The notes beneath the pieces were generated by a model. It searched no databases. It saw only the letters and a list, made by a program, of their open reading frames with translations, and was not told the origin of the DNA. 40,149 bases of DNA from an uncultured Synechococcaceae cyanobacterium (GTDB taxonomy: Bacteria; Cyanobacteriota; Cyanobacteriia; PCC-6307; Cyanobiaceae), in assembly GCA_902634405.1 (NCBI GenBank), contig CACPJY010000014.1, positions 1 to 40,149 of the forward strand, written 5' to 3'. This document shows, one piece after another, positions 1-8,130 of this stretch (its first letter is position 1; each line of letters opens with the position of its first letter). The position numbers were made by a program, and so were the translations under genes.

Positions 1-9
1 GTGTTTTGA

Positions 10-312
10 TTAGGTTCTACTAATCCATGATGGGGCGCCGCAAAACCAGTCAGCTAAATCATCTTCTTCAGGGTTATATGCCTTTTCTTTATCGGCAGAA
101 CCAAGTCCCAATTCATTGATTAATTCCTCAAGGCCGTCTTTAGGGTTTTGGCAACGTTGCTGAATACGAGCTTGATGAAGCCAATTCGCAACACTTTGAT
201 CTTGGTCCGCAACCTTATCTAGATAGAGTCTCTCGCTTAGGGTTACAGACTTGTTGTTAGCTACTCGTTCAAGAATATTGCGTAACCGATTTCGTTTAGA
301 AGGTGACAACAT
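10..312 (-). CDS. Small conserved-looking hypothetical protein
   Basis: This 100-residue protein is rich in charged residues, with a basic N-terminus (MLSPSKRNRLRNILERVANN) and an acidic C-terminal third (EEDDLADWF). No signal peptide or membrane segment is visible, so it is probably cytoplasmic. The predicted content is mostly helical. I do not recognise the family and assign no function. The ATG at 312 is the only reasonable start, with no strong ribosome-binding site upstream. It diverges from the pentapeptide gene that begins about 115 bases away, so the two promoters must lie in that gap. Confidence 0.6.
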   Translation of the reverse strand: MLSPSKRNRLRNILERVANNKSVTLSERLYLDKVADQDQSVANWLHQARIQQRCQNPKDGLEELINELGLGSADKEKAYNPEEDDLADWFCGAPSWISRT

Positions 313-428
313 GCTTTAGATCCATCTTTGTTTAGTTCTAAGCTGGAAAAAATCTTATGAGAATATCAATGCTACAAAGCTTTGCATTCTTTCATCATTT
401 TTGATGGCTCTAATCAGTACACTTAGTT

Positions 429-920
429 ATGAAGCCATTTAATCCAATGTTAGTTCGACTATTCATTCCTTTCTTTATATCGATTTTGCTAATTGAATTA
501 GCTCACCCAGCATTTGCTTTGGTTGATTACTCAAAACAGTCTTTAATAGGAGTTGATTTGTCAGAACAAGATTTACGGGGGGTCACATTTAATCTCACAA
601 ATTTAAAAAATGCCGATCTTTCGGGATCAGATTTGGAGGGCGCAAGCCTTTTTGGTGCAAAGCTACAGGATGCAAGTCTTGCAAATACAAATTTACAGAA
701 TGCAACTCTTGATTCTGCAGTTTTAAATGGTACAGATCTAACTAATGCTGTTCTCGAAGATGCATTTGCATTTAATACTAAGTTTGAAAATGTTTTAATT
801 TCAGGAGCCGATTTTACAAATGTTCCAATGAGGGATGATATGTTAAAGCAACTTTGCTTAGACGCGGACGGAGAGAATCCTGTTACGGGTAAAAAAACAA
901 GAGATACCTTAAATTGTTAA
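429..920 (+). CDS. Exported pentapeptide-repeat protein
   Basis: The first 30 residues form a signal peptide (hydrophobic LFIPFFISILLIELAHPAFA, cleavage expected after the AFA), which puts the protein in the thylakoid lumen or periplasm. From about residue 38 to 130 the sequence repeats the A(D/N)Lxx pattern, for example DLSGSDLEGASLFGAKLQDA, giving a short right-handed quadrilateral beta-helix. The C-terminal tail carries two cysteines (LCLDADGENPVTGKKTRD...LNC), a cap seen in other cyanobacterial lumenal pentapeptide proteins as I recall them. The biochemical role of this class is generally unknown. It lies 38 bases before the SemiSWEET gene on the same strand and may be cotranscribed with it. 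Confidence 0.88.
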   Translation: MKPFNPMLVRLFIPFFISILLIELAHPAFALVDYSKQSLIGVDLSEQDLRGVTFNLTNLKNADLSGSDLEGASLFGAKLQDASLANTNLQNATLDSAVLNGTDLTNAVLEDAFAFNTKFENVLISGADFTNVPMRDDMLKQLCLDADGENPVTGKKTRDTLNC

Positions 921-958
921 CATTATTTTATAGATATAATATTTATTTTTTATAAATT

Positions 959-1237
959 ATGTTATTAAATGAATTAAATACTGTTGACATCACTGGTTTG
1001 ATAGCAGGAGTCCTTACGACCGTTGCTTTTGTACCACAACTGATTAAGACATGGAACTCTAAATCCGCCAATGATGTTTCATACGGAATGTTTCTTCTCT
1101 TTTCTTTAGGTGTAGTTTTATGGGGAGTCTATGGGTGGGAAATCCATGCCTTTCCAGTATTAATTGCTAATATAATTACTTTTATTTTAGCTGTTTCTAT
1201 ATTGACATTAAAGCTTATTTTCTCATGGAAAACTTAA
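959..1237 (+). CDS. SemiSWEET-type PQ-loop sugar transporter
   Basis: At 92 residues this has the length of a bacterial SemiSWEET, a three-helix unit that dimerises to form a sugar uniporter in the cytoplasmic membrane. Helix 1 carries the PQ motif (LTTVAFVPQLIKTW, residues 19-32), followed by the KSANDVSYGMF stretch typical of the family. Helix 2 is LLFSLGVVLWGVYGWEI, and helix 3 starts with the usual Pro and Asn (FPVLIANIITF). The natural substrate is not predictable from sequence; sucrose or glucose are known for relatives. It sits directly after the pentapeptide-repeat gene. Confidence 0.9.
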   Translation: MLLNELNTVDITGLIAGVLTTVAFVPQLIKTWNSKSANDVSYGMFLLFSLGVVLWGVYGWEIHAFPVLIANIITFILAVSILTLKLIFSWKT

Positions 1238-1288
1238 AAGGTAATTTGACTTAATTAAGATATAAATAGACGCCTATCACTATATATG

Positions 1289-1711
1289 TTATTCCTGTAA
1301 TAAAGAAAGAAAGTATTCTTTAAATTCTTCAATCCCTTCCCTACCTTTGTAGTTCAATGTATATCCACATGAATCGACAACTTGCTCTGACACGAGAGAA
1401 GCTAATCTCAAATTATCAATATCTTTATATTTCTTGTCTTTATCTTTTGAGAAGTCAAACCAATAACTTGGGCTAAAGGAAGGGTCTGAATTCTCTGCTA
1501 TTGACATTTTTAAGGCGCCATCTTCTGATACACCCATTGCAATAGCGTTACAGAATTTCTTGGTGTAACTTTTAGAAAGTTTTATCTCTTGCTTACTGAA
1601 CTCTGTTGACTCTGCCCCATATGCTTTTGACTGTGAGAAAAGTATAAGAACACAACATGACACAAGAATGATATTTATTGCTTGCTTCAAGCTATAACTT
1701 AAATAGTTCAT
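1289..1711 (-). CDS. Secreted hypothetical protein with two cysteines
   Basis: The 140-residue product begins with a clear export signal (hydrophobic INIILVSCCVLILFSQSKAYGA, residues 12-33, with likely cleavage near AYGA). The mature part is soluble and has two cysteines, in KKFCNAIAMG and VVDSCGYTLNY, that could form a disulfide in an oxidising compartment. It ends in an acidic helix. I do not recognise the family. It starts 51 bases downstream of the 3' end of tRNA-Ser on the same strand, so the position beside a tRNA is worth noting, but I see no repeat or recombinase that would mark it as an insertion. Confidence 0.72.
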   Translation of the reverse strand: MNYLSYSLKQAINIILVSCCVLILFSQSKAYGAESTEFSKQEIKLSKSYTKKFCNAIAMGVSEDGALKMSIAENSDPSFSPSYWFDFSKDKDKKYKDIDNLRLASLVSEQVVDSCGYTLNYKGREGIEEFKEYFLSLLQE

Positions 1712-1762
1712 GATTCAAAGAGTTGTTTGAGCTTAGAACTTGAAATGTTTTTCAGTTGTAAG

Positions 1763-1849
1763 CGGAGGGGGTGGGATTCGAACCCACGAACGGCTTGCAC
1801 CGTTGCTGGTTTTCAAGACCAGAGCCATCAACCACTCGACCACCCCTCC
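1763..1849 (-). tRNA. trnS: tRNA-Ser (anticodon UGA)
   Basis: Read on the minus strand the 5' end is GGAGGGG and the 3' acceptor strand is CCCCTCC followed by discriminator G73. The anticodon stem-loop is TGGT-CTTGAAA-ACCA, giving UGA. A long variable arm (AACGGTGCAAGCCGTT) and a T-arm GTGGGTTCGAATCCCAC complete a class II serine tRNA of 87 bases. The CCA end is not encoded: the next bases are CT. Confidence 0.96.
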
Positions 1850-2230
1850 TTGAAAGAGGGCAATGAATTGCCTTCAGAAGTTATATTAGCAATTCACTTA
1901 AAGAATTATCGATCATTTGTCAGCATGTCAAACCTCTCTAGGGAAGTGCTTGTTTCAGCTGATACAAATAGCCTCTGGCTTAGAATACTTTATGATTTAG
2001 CTACACTATCCTTAAAAGATTCACTACCCAATTAGTTGTTTTAAAGCTTTGTTAGCTATATCTGTCCTACTTCTATCGGTAATGGTGTTTAATTGGATTT
2101 TCTCGATTCAGTCAGCAAGCAAGCATCTTATTTTGACTAGTTGTTTTTGAATTTTAAAACAATGAACACTAGTTTAGAGGTTGCCAGCTTTTCTATGCGA
2201 TAATCTTGGCACAATAAATACTGCCCCATC

Positions 2231-2428
2231 ATGGCTTCTAACTCTGACAACTCAAGTGGTCGCTTATTAGGTGACATTCCATTGCAGGGGCAGATTGGCG
2301 AGAAGGAGAGGATCCGCTATATCGTTCATTTGATGTTTTTTATAGGTTGTGGTCTTTTCTCCTTTGGAGTATGGGCCCTTTCAGGCTTCACCAATTCAGC
2401 AGGTCAAACAGGCCCTTTCCCTTTTTAG
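2231..2428 (+). CDS. Small single-span membrane protein
   Basis: This 65-residue protein has a polar N-terminus with the motif GRLLGDIPLQGQIGEKERI, then one membrane helix (IVHLMFFIGCGLFSFGVWAL, residues 30-49) and a short Gly/Pro-rich tail. Its size and one-helix design resemble small photosynthetic-membrane subunits, but I do not recognise it as a named Psa, Psb or Ndh subunit, and it lacks the ExxNGR motif of high-light-inducible proteins. It has its own strong terminator immediately downstream and a 195-base upstream gap, so it is a monocistronic gene, probably well expressed (inference). Confidence 0.72.
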   Translation: MASNSDNSSGRLLGDIPLQGQIGEKERIRYIVHLMFFIGCGLFSFGVWALSGFTNSAGQTGPFPF

Positions 2429-2457
2429 ATTTAAGGATAAGAGAATCACTTTAAACA

Positions 2458-2490
2458 AAAGCCTGTCTATCTAAGATGGGCTTTTTTATT
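2458..2490 (+). terminator. Rho-independent terminator after the single-span protein gene
   Basis: The stem AAAGCCTGTCT (2458-2468) pairs with AGATGGGCTTT (2474-2484), 11 pairs with two G-U, around a 5-base loop, and is followed by a T-rich tail. It lies 30 bases past the stop codon at 2428. Confidence 0.85.
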
Positions 2491-2625
2491 GGCTCTTCTT
2501 CTTTACATGATTGATTTGAAATTAAATTCATCATCCTATTGCTTATAGCTAAAGTTCTTCTTTTAACCTTTAATTCTAAAAATTTTATTCACCATAAAAC
2601 TCATCTAAGGCTATTCAATTAAGAA

Positions 2626-3624
2626 ATGAGAGACCTTAAATTTAATCTTCTTCTTTCTATAATATTTATCTATCCTTTTTCTATAGATAAAATCACTAAT
2701 AATTCTTTTTTAGAAAGAAAATACTTTTTAACTGAAAATATCAATAGACTTAGTCTGCCTACTGATGGCAATTTGCCAAGGATGTTAGATGGTAGGCACT
2801 ATCCAATAGTCCCTAACAAGGCAAGTGAAGTTGCTGATTTAATTGTATTTGTTGAAGAAGCCTTGCGCTCTTCATCAACATCTGACAGTGATCTTCCTCT
2901 TTTAGGTCATCAACAGCAAGTGATTTATAGGTTCTTGTCAAGAGAATCTATTTTTTCAGAGGAGGTTTTGTTTTACCTCCCTGAGGACTGGAGGAGGGTA
3001 GTAGATAGGCATCTATCGGCTCGTAGAGAATTTCTAAAAATGCACGCCAATAGAGGTAGGCCACTTGTAATGCCAGCCTGGAGAGTAATTGCTCCTGAAC
3101 CCCCAGAAAACTTACTCTCCTACTTCAAAAAAGCTGAACAATTAACAGGAATTGATTGGGAAGTCTTAGCGGCCATTAATTTAGTTGAGACTGGCATGGG
3201 AAGAATAGATGGCGTCTCTGTTGCTAATGCGCAGGGACCTATGCAGTTTCTTCCCTCAACTTGGCTTGAGAAGGGCATAGGTCAAGGAGGTGATATAAAA
3301 GATGCTAACGATTCGATTCAGGCAGCAGCAAGGTACCTTGTTAGACGAGGTGGTTTGATTGATATACGAAAAGGTTTATGGGGATATAACAACAGTGAGA
3401 ATTACGTAGAGGCTGTATTGGAATATGCAAATTTGATGAAGGATGATCCGAAGGCTTTTATAGGGCTCTATCACTGGGAGATTCATTACCAAGTGGAGGA
3501 AGGCGATTTGTGGCTTCCAGTTGGCTATTTTTATAAACAAAGGATTCCTATCTCTAAGTACTTGAAAATTGTTCCAGCGAGCGCTCCACCGCCTACGCTT
3601 CCCCTTAAATACAGACTTAACTAA
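2626..3624 (+). CDS. Membrane-anchored lytic murein transglycosylase (SLT fold)
   Basis: The protein cleaves the MurNAc-GlcNAc bond of peptidoglycan. A short N-terminal hydrophobic stretch (FNLLLSIIFIYPFSI, residues 6-20) acts as export signal or anchor. The lysozyme-like domain spans about residues 160-280: the motif AAINLVETGMG holds the expected catalytic glutamate E188, and ANAQGPMQFLPSTWLEKG is the family's substrate-cleft motif, followed by the NDSIQAAARYL helix and a YNNSENYVEAVLEYA stretch. A C-terminal extension of some 60 residues is unassigned. The next gene starts two bases after the stop, so both are probably made from one transcript. Confidence 0.88.
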   Translation: MRDLKFNLLLSIIFIYPFSIDKITNNSFLERKYFLTENINRLSLPTDGNLPRMLDGRHYPIVPNKASEVADLIVFVEEALRSSSTSDSDLPLLGHQQQVIYRFLSRESIFSEEVLFYLPEDWRRVVDRHLSARREFLKMHANRGRPLVMPAWRVIAPEPPENLLSYFKKAEQLTGIDWEVLAAINLVETGMGRIDGVSVANAQGPMQFLPSTWLEKGIGQGGDIKDANDSIQAAARYLVRRGGLIDIRKGLWGYNNSENYVEAVLEYANLMKDDPKAFIGLYHWEIHYQVEEGDLWLPVGYFYKQRIPISKYLKIVPASAPPPTLPLKYRLN

Positions 3625-3626
3625 AA

Positions 3627-4304
3627 GTGGCAAAAGAATTAACTCCTCGAGCCGATGAACTAAAAGGTTTGGGCTGGTCTCCTGAAGAGGTCGCAAGATA
3701 TGCTGAGCTTTGGGATTATCGACAGCGATGGGGAGCAATAAACCTTGAGAGAGAAGATAGGCAATTCTTAAGAAAGGCAGAGGCTGCTTTACCAAAGATC
3801 ACATCAGGCAAGGCTTCTATAAGAAAGCCTCTCAAGGAGAAGTCTTACTACCGCTGGTTAAGTTTTTATCTCGAGGTAATGTCCGATTTTGAAAAAAAAC
3901 AAAACCTGGTAACTGGAGCAAGAGGAGTTTGGTCAATTCTCTTAGAAGAAGAATTACGTGTTCTTGAGTATTTCGAACCCATTTTGGGCCTACCAGATAC
4001 TTTAAAGGCTAAAGAACTTTTAACCTTTCGTGAGGATTTGGTCAAACGGGCAATGCCTTCTGTTTCTAATAGAGGCAAATCACTTACGTTTGATTACCAA
4101 GCACCGATTCTTGAACTGAAATCTAAACAAAATTCAAACTGGCAACCAATCAGAGACGGTGATTATGCAACAGATACTGTTTACAATATTCTTAGTGCTG
4201 ATGACATTGAACAGTTCCGCAAGGAGGTCTATTCAGAGTTAGTTATTCGTATTAGAGATTTATTTCCATCTTTGGCCGATACGGATAAGCCATTGCCAAT
4301 CTAA
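3627..4304 (+). CDS. Conserved-looking hypothetical protein, coupled to the transglycosylase
   Basis: The product is 225 residues, soluble, mostly helical and rich in charged residues and tryptophan (for example GLGWSPEEVARYAELWDYRQRWGAINLERED). There is no signal peptide or membrane helix. The start is GTG two bases after the transglycosylase stop; no better-placed ATG exists before the conserved-looking N-terminal segment, so translational coupling is likely. I do not recognise the family. Its placement suggests coexpression with the cell-wall enzyme, but a shared function is only a guess. Confidence 0.72.
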   Translation: MAKELTPRADELKGLGWSPEEVARYAELWDYRQRWGAINLEREDRQFLRKAEAALPKITSGKASIRKPLKEKSYYRWLSFYLEVMSDFEKKQNLVTGARGVWSILLEEELRVLEYFEPILGLPDTLKAKELLTFREDLVKRAMPSVSNRGKSLTFDYQAPILELKSKQNSNWQPIRDGDYATDTVYNILSADDIEQFRKEVYSELVIRIRDLFPSLADTDKPLPI

Positions 4305-4378
4305 AGAGGATTCAGCCTCTAGATTGAATCGAGGATCCACTAAGCCGATTTCCTTCTATCATTTGAAGTGTTGCTGTA

Positions 4379-4405
4379 CTAAAGCCTTCCCCACATAAGC
4401 TTTAG
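4379..4405 (+). repeat. Perfect 7-bp inverted repeat in the metA leader
   Basis: CTAAAGC (4379-4385) is exactly complementary to GCTTTAG (4399-4405) across a 13-base loop, ending 28 bases before the metA start. There is no T-run, so it is not a standard terminator. It could be an RNA hairpin or an operator half-site pair. I do not recognise it as a SAM riboswitch class. Confidence 0.45.
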
Positions 4406-4433
4406 TCACTTTTATAGAGAACAAAGACTTTTC

Positions 4434-5330
4434 ATGGCTCTGATTCTTCCAAGTAGCTATCACGAGATCGCTGCGTTGGAAAGAAACCGTATTTCGTGGA
4501 TAGAACCTGAATTGGCTGAACGCCAAGATATTCGTCCTTTGAGAATCGGGATCCTAAACATAATGCCCTTGGGAAAGCAATATGAATTCAATTTGCTTCA
4601 CCCCTTAGGCCTTTCACCACTTCAGATAGAACCCATTTGGATAAGATTGAAAAGTCACTCTTATAAGACTTGGGATACTGGTCACTTAGATACTCTTTAC
4701 GTCAATTGGGGAGAAGCAATGAATCCCTATCCTTTAGATGGATTAATTATTACGGGTGCCCCTGTTGAGCATCTTCCCTTTGAAGAAGTTAATTATTGGC
4801 CAGAAATCGTTTCATTGATGGATGAAGCACGTCAAAAGTGTGCAAGTACGCTTGGTTTATGTTGGGCAGGCTTTGCAATGGCTTATTTAGCTGGTGTTAA
4901 AAAACAACCAATCTCTGAAAAGCTTTTTGGAGTTTTTCCCATGCGCAGCCTTGTACCTGGACATTCTTTAATGGGTACTCAAGATGATCATTTTGTGTGC
5001 CCTCAAAGTAGATATGCCGTCATACCTGATAAAGCCATGGAGGAGGCTCAGGCTGATGGAAGGATAAGACTTTTAGCACATGGAGAGAAGGTTGGTTATA
5101 CAATCTTCGAGACCTCAGATCAGCGCCAATTAGCCCATTTAGGCCATCCGGAATATAATGTTGCTAGGATTTTATCTGAAATGGAGAGAGATAAGGAGAA
5201 AGGAGATGTCCCACCGCCACTTAATTTTGATCCGGAGAAACCTTTTACGATTTGGAGATCTCACAGGAATTTACTCTTTCAACAATGGCTTTGGTTTTGC
5301 TACCAACGTGTAAGCCTTATTAACAGTTAG
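4434..5330 (+). CDS. metA: Homoserine O-acyltransferase, MetA family, predicted acetyl-CoA specific
   Basis: This enzyme activates homoserine for methionine synthesis. The 298 residues match MetA in length and motifs: LNIMPLGKQYEFNLL near the N-terminus, the catalytic cysteine in LGLCWAGFA (C143), and the HPEY dyad partner segment (H238, E240). A WRSHRNLLFQQWL motif follows near the C-terminus. In MetA, acyl-donor choice depends on the residue after TGAPx: glycine (E. coli TGAPLG) favours succinyl-CoA, while glutamate favours acetyl-CoA. Here it is glutamate (TGAPVE, E112), so O-acetylhomoserine is the predicted product. No metY is present in the window. The downstream neighbour is convergent. 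Confidence 0.93.
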   Translation: MALILPSSYHEIAALERNRISWIEPELAERQDIRPLRIGILNIMPLGKQYEFNLLHPLGLSPLQIEPIWIRLKSHSYKTWDTGHLDTLYVNWGEAMNPYPLDGLIITGAPVEHLPFEEVNYWPEIVSLMDEARQKCASTLGLCWAGFAMAYLAGVKKQPISEKLFGVFPMRSLVPGHSLMGTQDDHFVCPQSRYAVIPDKAMEEAQADGRIRLLAHGEKVGYTIFETSDQRQLAHLGHPEYNVARILSEMERDKEKGDVPPPLNFDPEKPFTIWRSHRNLLFQQWLWFCYQRVSLINS

Positions 5331-5372
5331 CTAGAAATTATTTGAACTTGATAATTGATAGATTTATTTTTA

Positions 5373-7034
5373 TTATTTAAATTTAATCAATGCATTTAAT
5401 CTATTTATGCAATCTTCTATGGTGCTTAATTTATTATGTTTAATAGCTAACCTTTGCTCAGGGGGGCTTAGCTCCTCAAGCATATGTTTCTGACGATTGT
5501 ATACATCTATATTGGCTTCAGACGGATCTTTGCCACTTGAAAGTCTTGATAATATTCTTTGCTTTGAATCTTCTTCATTGCAATAACAAGAAATTATAAC
5601 AAAATCAACTCCTTCTTTTATAGCTAAATTGTTCATCATCTCTCTTTCCTGCCTTTTTAAAAAGGTTGCATCAATAATTGTTGTGTATCCACTATTCAAG
5701 CATTGTCTTGCTAGATAAGGTAACCATTCTTTAAATAACCAATTTGTGACCTTTCGGTGATAGGGGAAACAATTAAATTGAGGATATTTAATCGATTTTT
5801 CAATAAGAGAAACATTGCTCTCTAATTCTAGATTAATGGGCCTTCTATTGAACAACCTTTGGCGTTCAATATCAGAACTTATTCTAATAGCTCCTAACCT
5901 TTCGTTCAGCTTTTTGCTTAAGAAGCTTTTACCACTTCCACTAAGACCATGCATGATAATTAATGCTTTAGGTTTACTATTCATTGTTGAGATAGCATTC
6001 TCAAAGTATTTATCAAGGCCTTGTTTTAATACTTGAAGCTTATCTTTTGTGCAATCATTACTAGCTTTTAAACTATTAATCTTAAGGGATAGGACTTTAG
6101 CTCTCACAACCAACCTATATGTTGAATACCATTTCCATAGGTCCATACCTGCATAATCTCCTGTATGTTCAAGCCAGCAATTTAAAAGAAATAAAGAATA
6201 ATTATAGTAATCCTTTGCTTGTAAATCACTTACTAAAAAAGCAATTTCGCTAATTGGATCTATCCATCTAAGTTCAGGGTTGAATTCTAATGAATCAAAA
6301 GCACTTAATGTTTTATGGGAAGTTAAGTAGATATTCTCTGTGTGCAAATCTCCATGACACTCTCTAATGGCTCCATTCTTTAACCTTTGATTAAACCTAC
6401 CTTTAAGTACTTCTCCTTCTTTATTGCTCCAATAATTAATAGCTTTAGTAATATCTATTATTCTTTTATCTACAGAAAGTTGTTCTATTATTTTTAAATT
6501 CTCCAGTGCATGACTTAATATTATCTTTCCCGACCCATAAGGCCTGCTAGTATTTGAGCTGTCAGTACCGATATGAAAAGCGGCTAAACTCCTTCCAAAC
6601 TTTTCAACACTAGTTTTCATTAGTCCTTTTTTCTTAAGGACATTACTAAGTAGATCTTCATTGGAGAACTGATACATCTTAATTGCGATTTCTATATATT
6701 TATTTAAGGCATTCTCTTTAGAGCTTATTAGTTCTCTTGAGAGTCTTGCTTTTTGTTTAGGTCCTCTTATCCCAACAACTCCTATATAGATTGAGGGTCC
6801 CATCCTTCTGTTAAGTCTTAATTCCTCGTTAGAGAAGAAAATTCTTTTCTCGTAAGTCTTATAATTTACAAAACCTAAATTTACTGGTTTTTTGACCTTA
6901 TAAGCATATTTTCCAGTAAGAAAGATCCAGGAAATATTTGTCTCAATTAATTTTATTCCATTTGTCTTATGCGGATATGCCTGAGGTGTTTGCAGAACCC
7001 TCAACATTGCATTTGTATCTTTGTCAAGTCCCAT
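5373..7034 (-). CDS. Fused aminoglycoside-phosphotransferase-like / P-loop kinase protein
   Basis: Two domains are visible in 553 residues. Residues 1-340 are an APH-like fold with the catalytic loop CHGDLHTENIYL (226-237) and the metal-binding aspartate in SAFDSLEFNP (D247), as in COG2187-type proteins. Residues 355-553 are an AAA_33/gluconate-kinase-like P-loop domain with Walker A GLSGSGKS (363-370), followed by RISSDIERQRL and a C-terminal helical lid. The substrate of either half is unknown; antibiotic inactivation should not be assumed. The gene is transcribed alone, convergent with metA and divergent from alkB. It appears intact, with an AT-rich composition similar to neighbouring genes. 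Confidence 0.85.
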   Translation of the reverse strand: MGLDKDTNAMLRVLQTPQAYPHKTNGIKLIETNISWIFLTGKYAYKVKKPVNLGFVNYKTYEKRIFFSNEELRLNRRMGPSIYIGVVGIRGPKQKARLSRELISSKENALNKYIEIAIKMYQFSNEDLLSNVLKKKGLMKTSVEKFGRSLAAFHIGTDSSNTSRPYGSGKIILSHALENLKIIEQLSVDKRIIDITKAINYWSNKEGEVLKGRFNQRLKNGAIRECHGDLHTENIYLTSHKTLSAFDSLEFNPELRWIDPISEIAFLVSDLQAKDYYNYSLFLLNCWLEHTGDYAGMDLWKWYSTYRLVVRAKVLSLKINSLKASNDCTKDKLQVLKQGLDKYFENAISTMNSKPKALIIMHGLSGSGKSFLSKKLNERLGAIRISSDIERQRLFNRRPINLELESNVSLIEKSIKYPQFNCFPYHRKVTNWLFKEWLPYLARQCLNSGYTTIIDATFLKRQEREMMNNLAIKEGVDFVIISCYCNEEDSKQRILSRLSSGKDPSEANIDVYNRQKHMLEELSPPEQRLAIKHNKLSTIEDCINRLNALIKFK

Positions 7035-7144
7035 TATCGAATTCTCATTTAGGTTTAAACTTTACTCTTCCTACATGATTCTTTTTCCGGAACCCCCTAT
7101 TCTTTATCTGTTGTACAGACTATAAATGATTTAGGATTTGCTTA

Positions 7145-7720
7145 ATGGGAACTATAAATAGAACTGACGACCCTTGGAGGCTATTAGTTGGATGGATGAC
7201 TCCTTCGGAAACGGAGAAATGGACAGAGCGTCTTATTAAGGATCTTTGTTGGGAACAAGAGGAGATTTTTGTTTATGGAAAACGATATCTGACCCCTCGC
7301 CTAACTTCATTTGTGGGCGAATTTGGTATTAAATATAAATATAGTAAGGTTTTGCACGATGCAGTTGGTTTTCCACGTTGGTTTTACCCATTACTGCAGA
7401 GGATCAATAAGTCTGCTGGTAAGACTTTTAATGCTTGTCTACTGAATTTTTACCGCAATGGCAATGATCGAATGGGATGGCACTCTGATAATGAAGCAGA
7501 ATTAGACCCTTTGATGCCAATCGCTTCATTATCATTAGGTGCCCGTAGAGATTTCTTTTTTAAGAAAAAGAATGATCATGAAAAAAGACATTTGAGTCTG
7601 GATAATGGCGACTTGTTGATTATGTACCCTCCTTGTCAGAGTGATTGGCTCCATTCACTTCCAAGGAGAAAAAATATCTATGAACCTCGCCTTAATCTAA
7701 CATTTAGATGTTTTAGATAA
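7145..7720 (+). CDS. alkB: AlkB-type 2-oxoglutarate/Fe(II) dioxygenase
   Basis: The protein is expected to remove methyl adducts from nucleic-acid bases by oxidative demethylation. The 191 residues have the 2OG-oxygenase set: the HxD pair in MGWHSDNEAEL (H113, D115), the distal iron histidine in DWLHSLP (H170), and the 2OG-binding arginines in EPRLNLTFR (R182 and R188). The LNFYRNGNDRMGWHSD stretch is characteristic of the ALKBH2/3-like group rather than of E. coli AlkB, so the exact substrate (single- or double-stranded DNA, or RNA) is not settled. It stands alone between divergent and convergent neighbours. Confidence 0.92.
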   Translation: MGTINRTDDPWRLLVGWMTPSETEKWTERLIKDLCWEQEEIFVYGKRYLTPRLTSFVGEFGIKYKYSKVLHDAVGFPRWFYPLLQRINKSAGKTFNACLLNFYRNGNDRMGWHSDNEAELDPLMPIASLSLGARRDFFFKKKNDHEKRHLSLDNGDLLIMYPPCQSDWLHSLPRRKNIYEPRLNLTFRCFR

Positions 7721-7833
7721 TTTATTTTGGAATGATTCAACTAGTTTGTATTTGATTTACAGTTTTTGGCCATTAAACATCATATGAATTTGGAACTCTA
7801 GAGAATAATTTTCAATTGAAATTTTGATAAGTT

Positions 7834-8130
7834 TTAGCCCTCATTTGAGTCTGCTTGGTTGAGAGGGGGATCTTGGGTCTTAGCTTTAGCTTCTGCTTTG
7901 GCTTTAGCTTTTGCTTCTGCTTGTGCCTTGGCTTTAGCTTCTGCCTCAGCTTTGGCTTTAGCTTCAGCCTCGGCTTTAGCTTTAGCTTCAGCCTCGGCTA
8001 ATTCAAGAGCTGCTTGTTGTTTGACATAGTCACTGTTAGCAGTTCTTGTTTCAATGAGCTTAGCGACACCAATTAAGACAGGCACATGTGCTAGGCCACC
8101 TGCTATTACTGTGAAGTCGTTGTAAGCCAT
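7834..8130 (-). CDS. Small Ala/Glu/Lys octapeptide-repeat protein
   Basis: The N-terminal 40 residues contain a mildly hydrophobic segment ([21 protein letters not shown]) that could be a weak membrane anchor. Residues 45-84 are five consecutive 8-residue units of the form A(E/Q/K)AEAKAK, which predict a single long, highly charged helix. The tail ([14 protein letters not shown]) is polar and probably disordered. Function is unknown; such helices act as spacers or structural rods in other proteins, such as the middle of TolA, but homology to TolA is not implied. It follows the ABC importer operon on the same strand with about 150 bases between. Confidence 0.72.
   Translation of the reverse strand: MAYNDFTVIAGGLAHVPVLIGVAKLIETRTANSDYVKQQAALELAEAEAKAKAEAEAKAKAEAEAKAKAQAEAKAKAKAEAKAKTQDPPLNQADSNEG
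7879..7998 (-). repeat. Five tandem 24-bp coding repeats
   Basis: The DNA encoding residues 45-84 of the octapeptide-repeat protein consists of five adjacent 24-base units with mostly synonymous differences (GCT/GCC and AAA/AAG changes). The number of units is likely to vary between strains by slippage, which is an inference. Confidence 0.85.

Noticed and set aside
1763-1849. tRNA-Ser as an integration site
   Set aside because: No recombinase, direct repeat of the tRNA end or change in gene content marks an island beside it.
1727-2035. Open frame of 102 codons on the plus strand with a GWDSNPRTACTVAGFQ-type segment
   Set aside because: It reads through the complement of tRNA-Ser, which gives this familiar false peptide; the rest shows no protein character.
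3376-3795. Minus-strand frame of 139 codons across the transglycosylase and the next gene
   Set aside because: It is antisense to two genes with strong protein signals.
5373-7034. Aminoglycoside resistance gene
   Set aside because: The APH-like fold is shared by many housekeeping kinases, and the fusion to a P-loop kinase and core-genome setting do not suggest resistance.
7870-8000. CRISPR array
   Set aside because: The repeats are adjacent 24-base coding units with no unique spacers between them.
7834-8130. TolA homologue
   Set aside because: Only the Ala/Lys/Glu-rich composition is similar; the TolA C-terminal domain and operon are absent.
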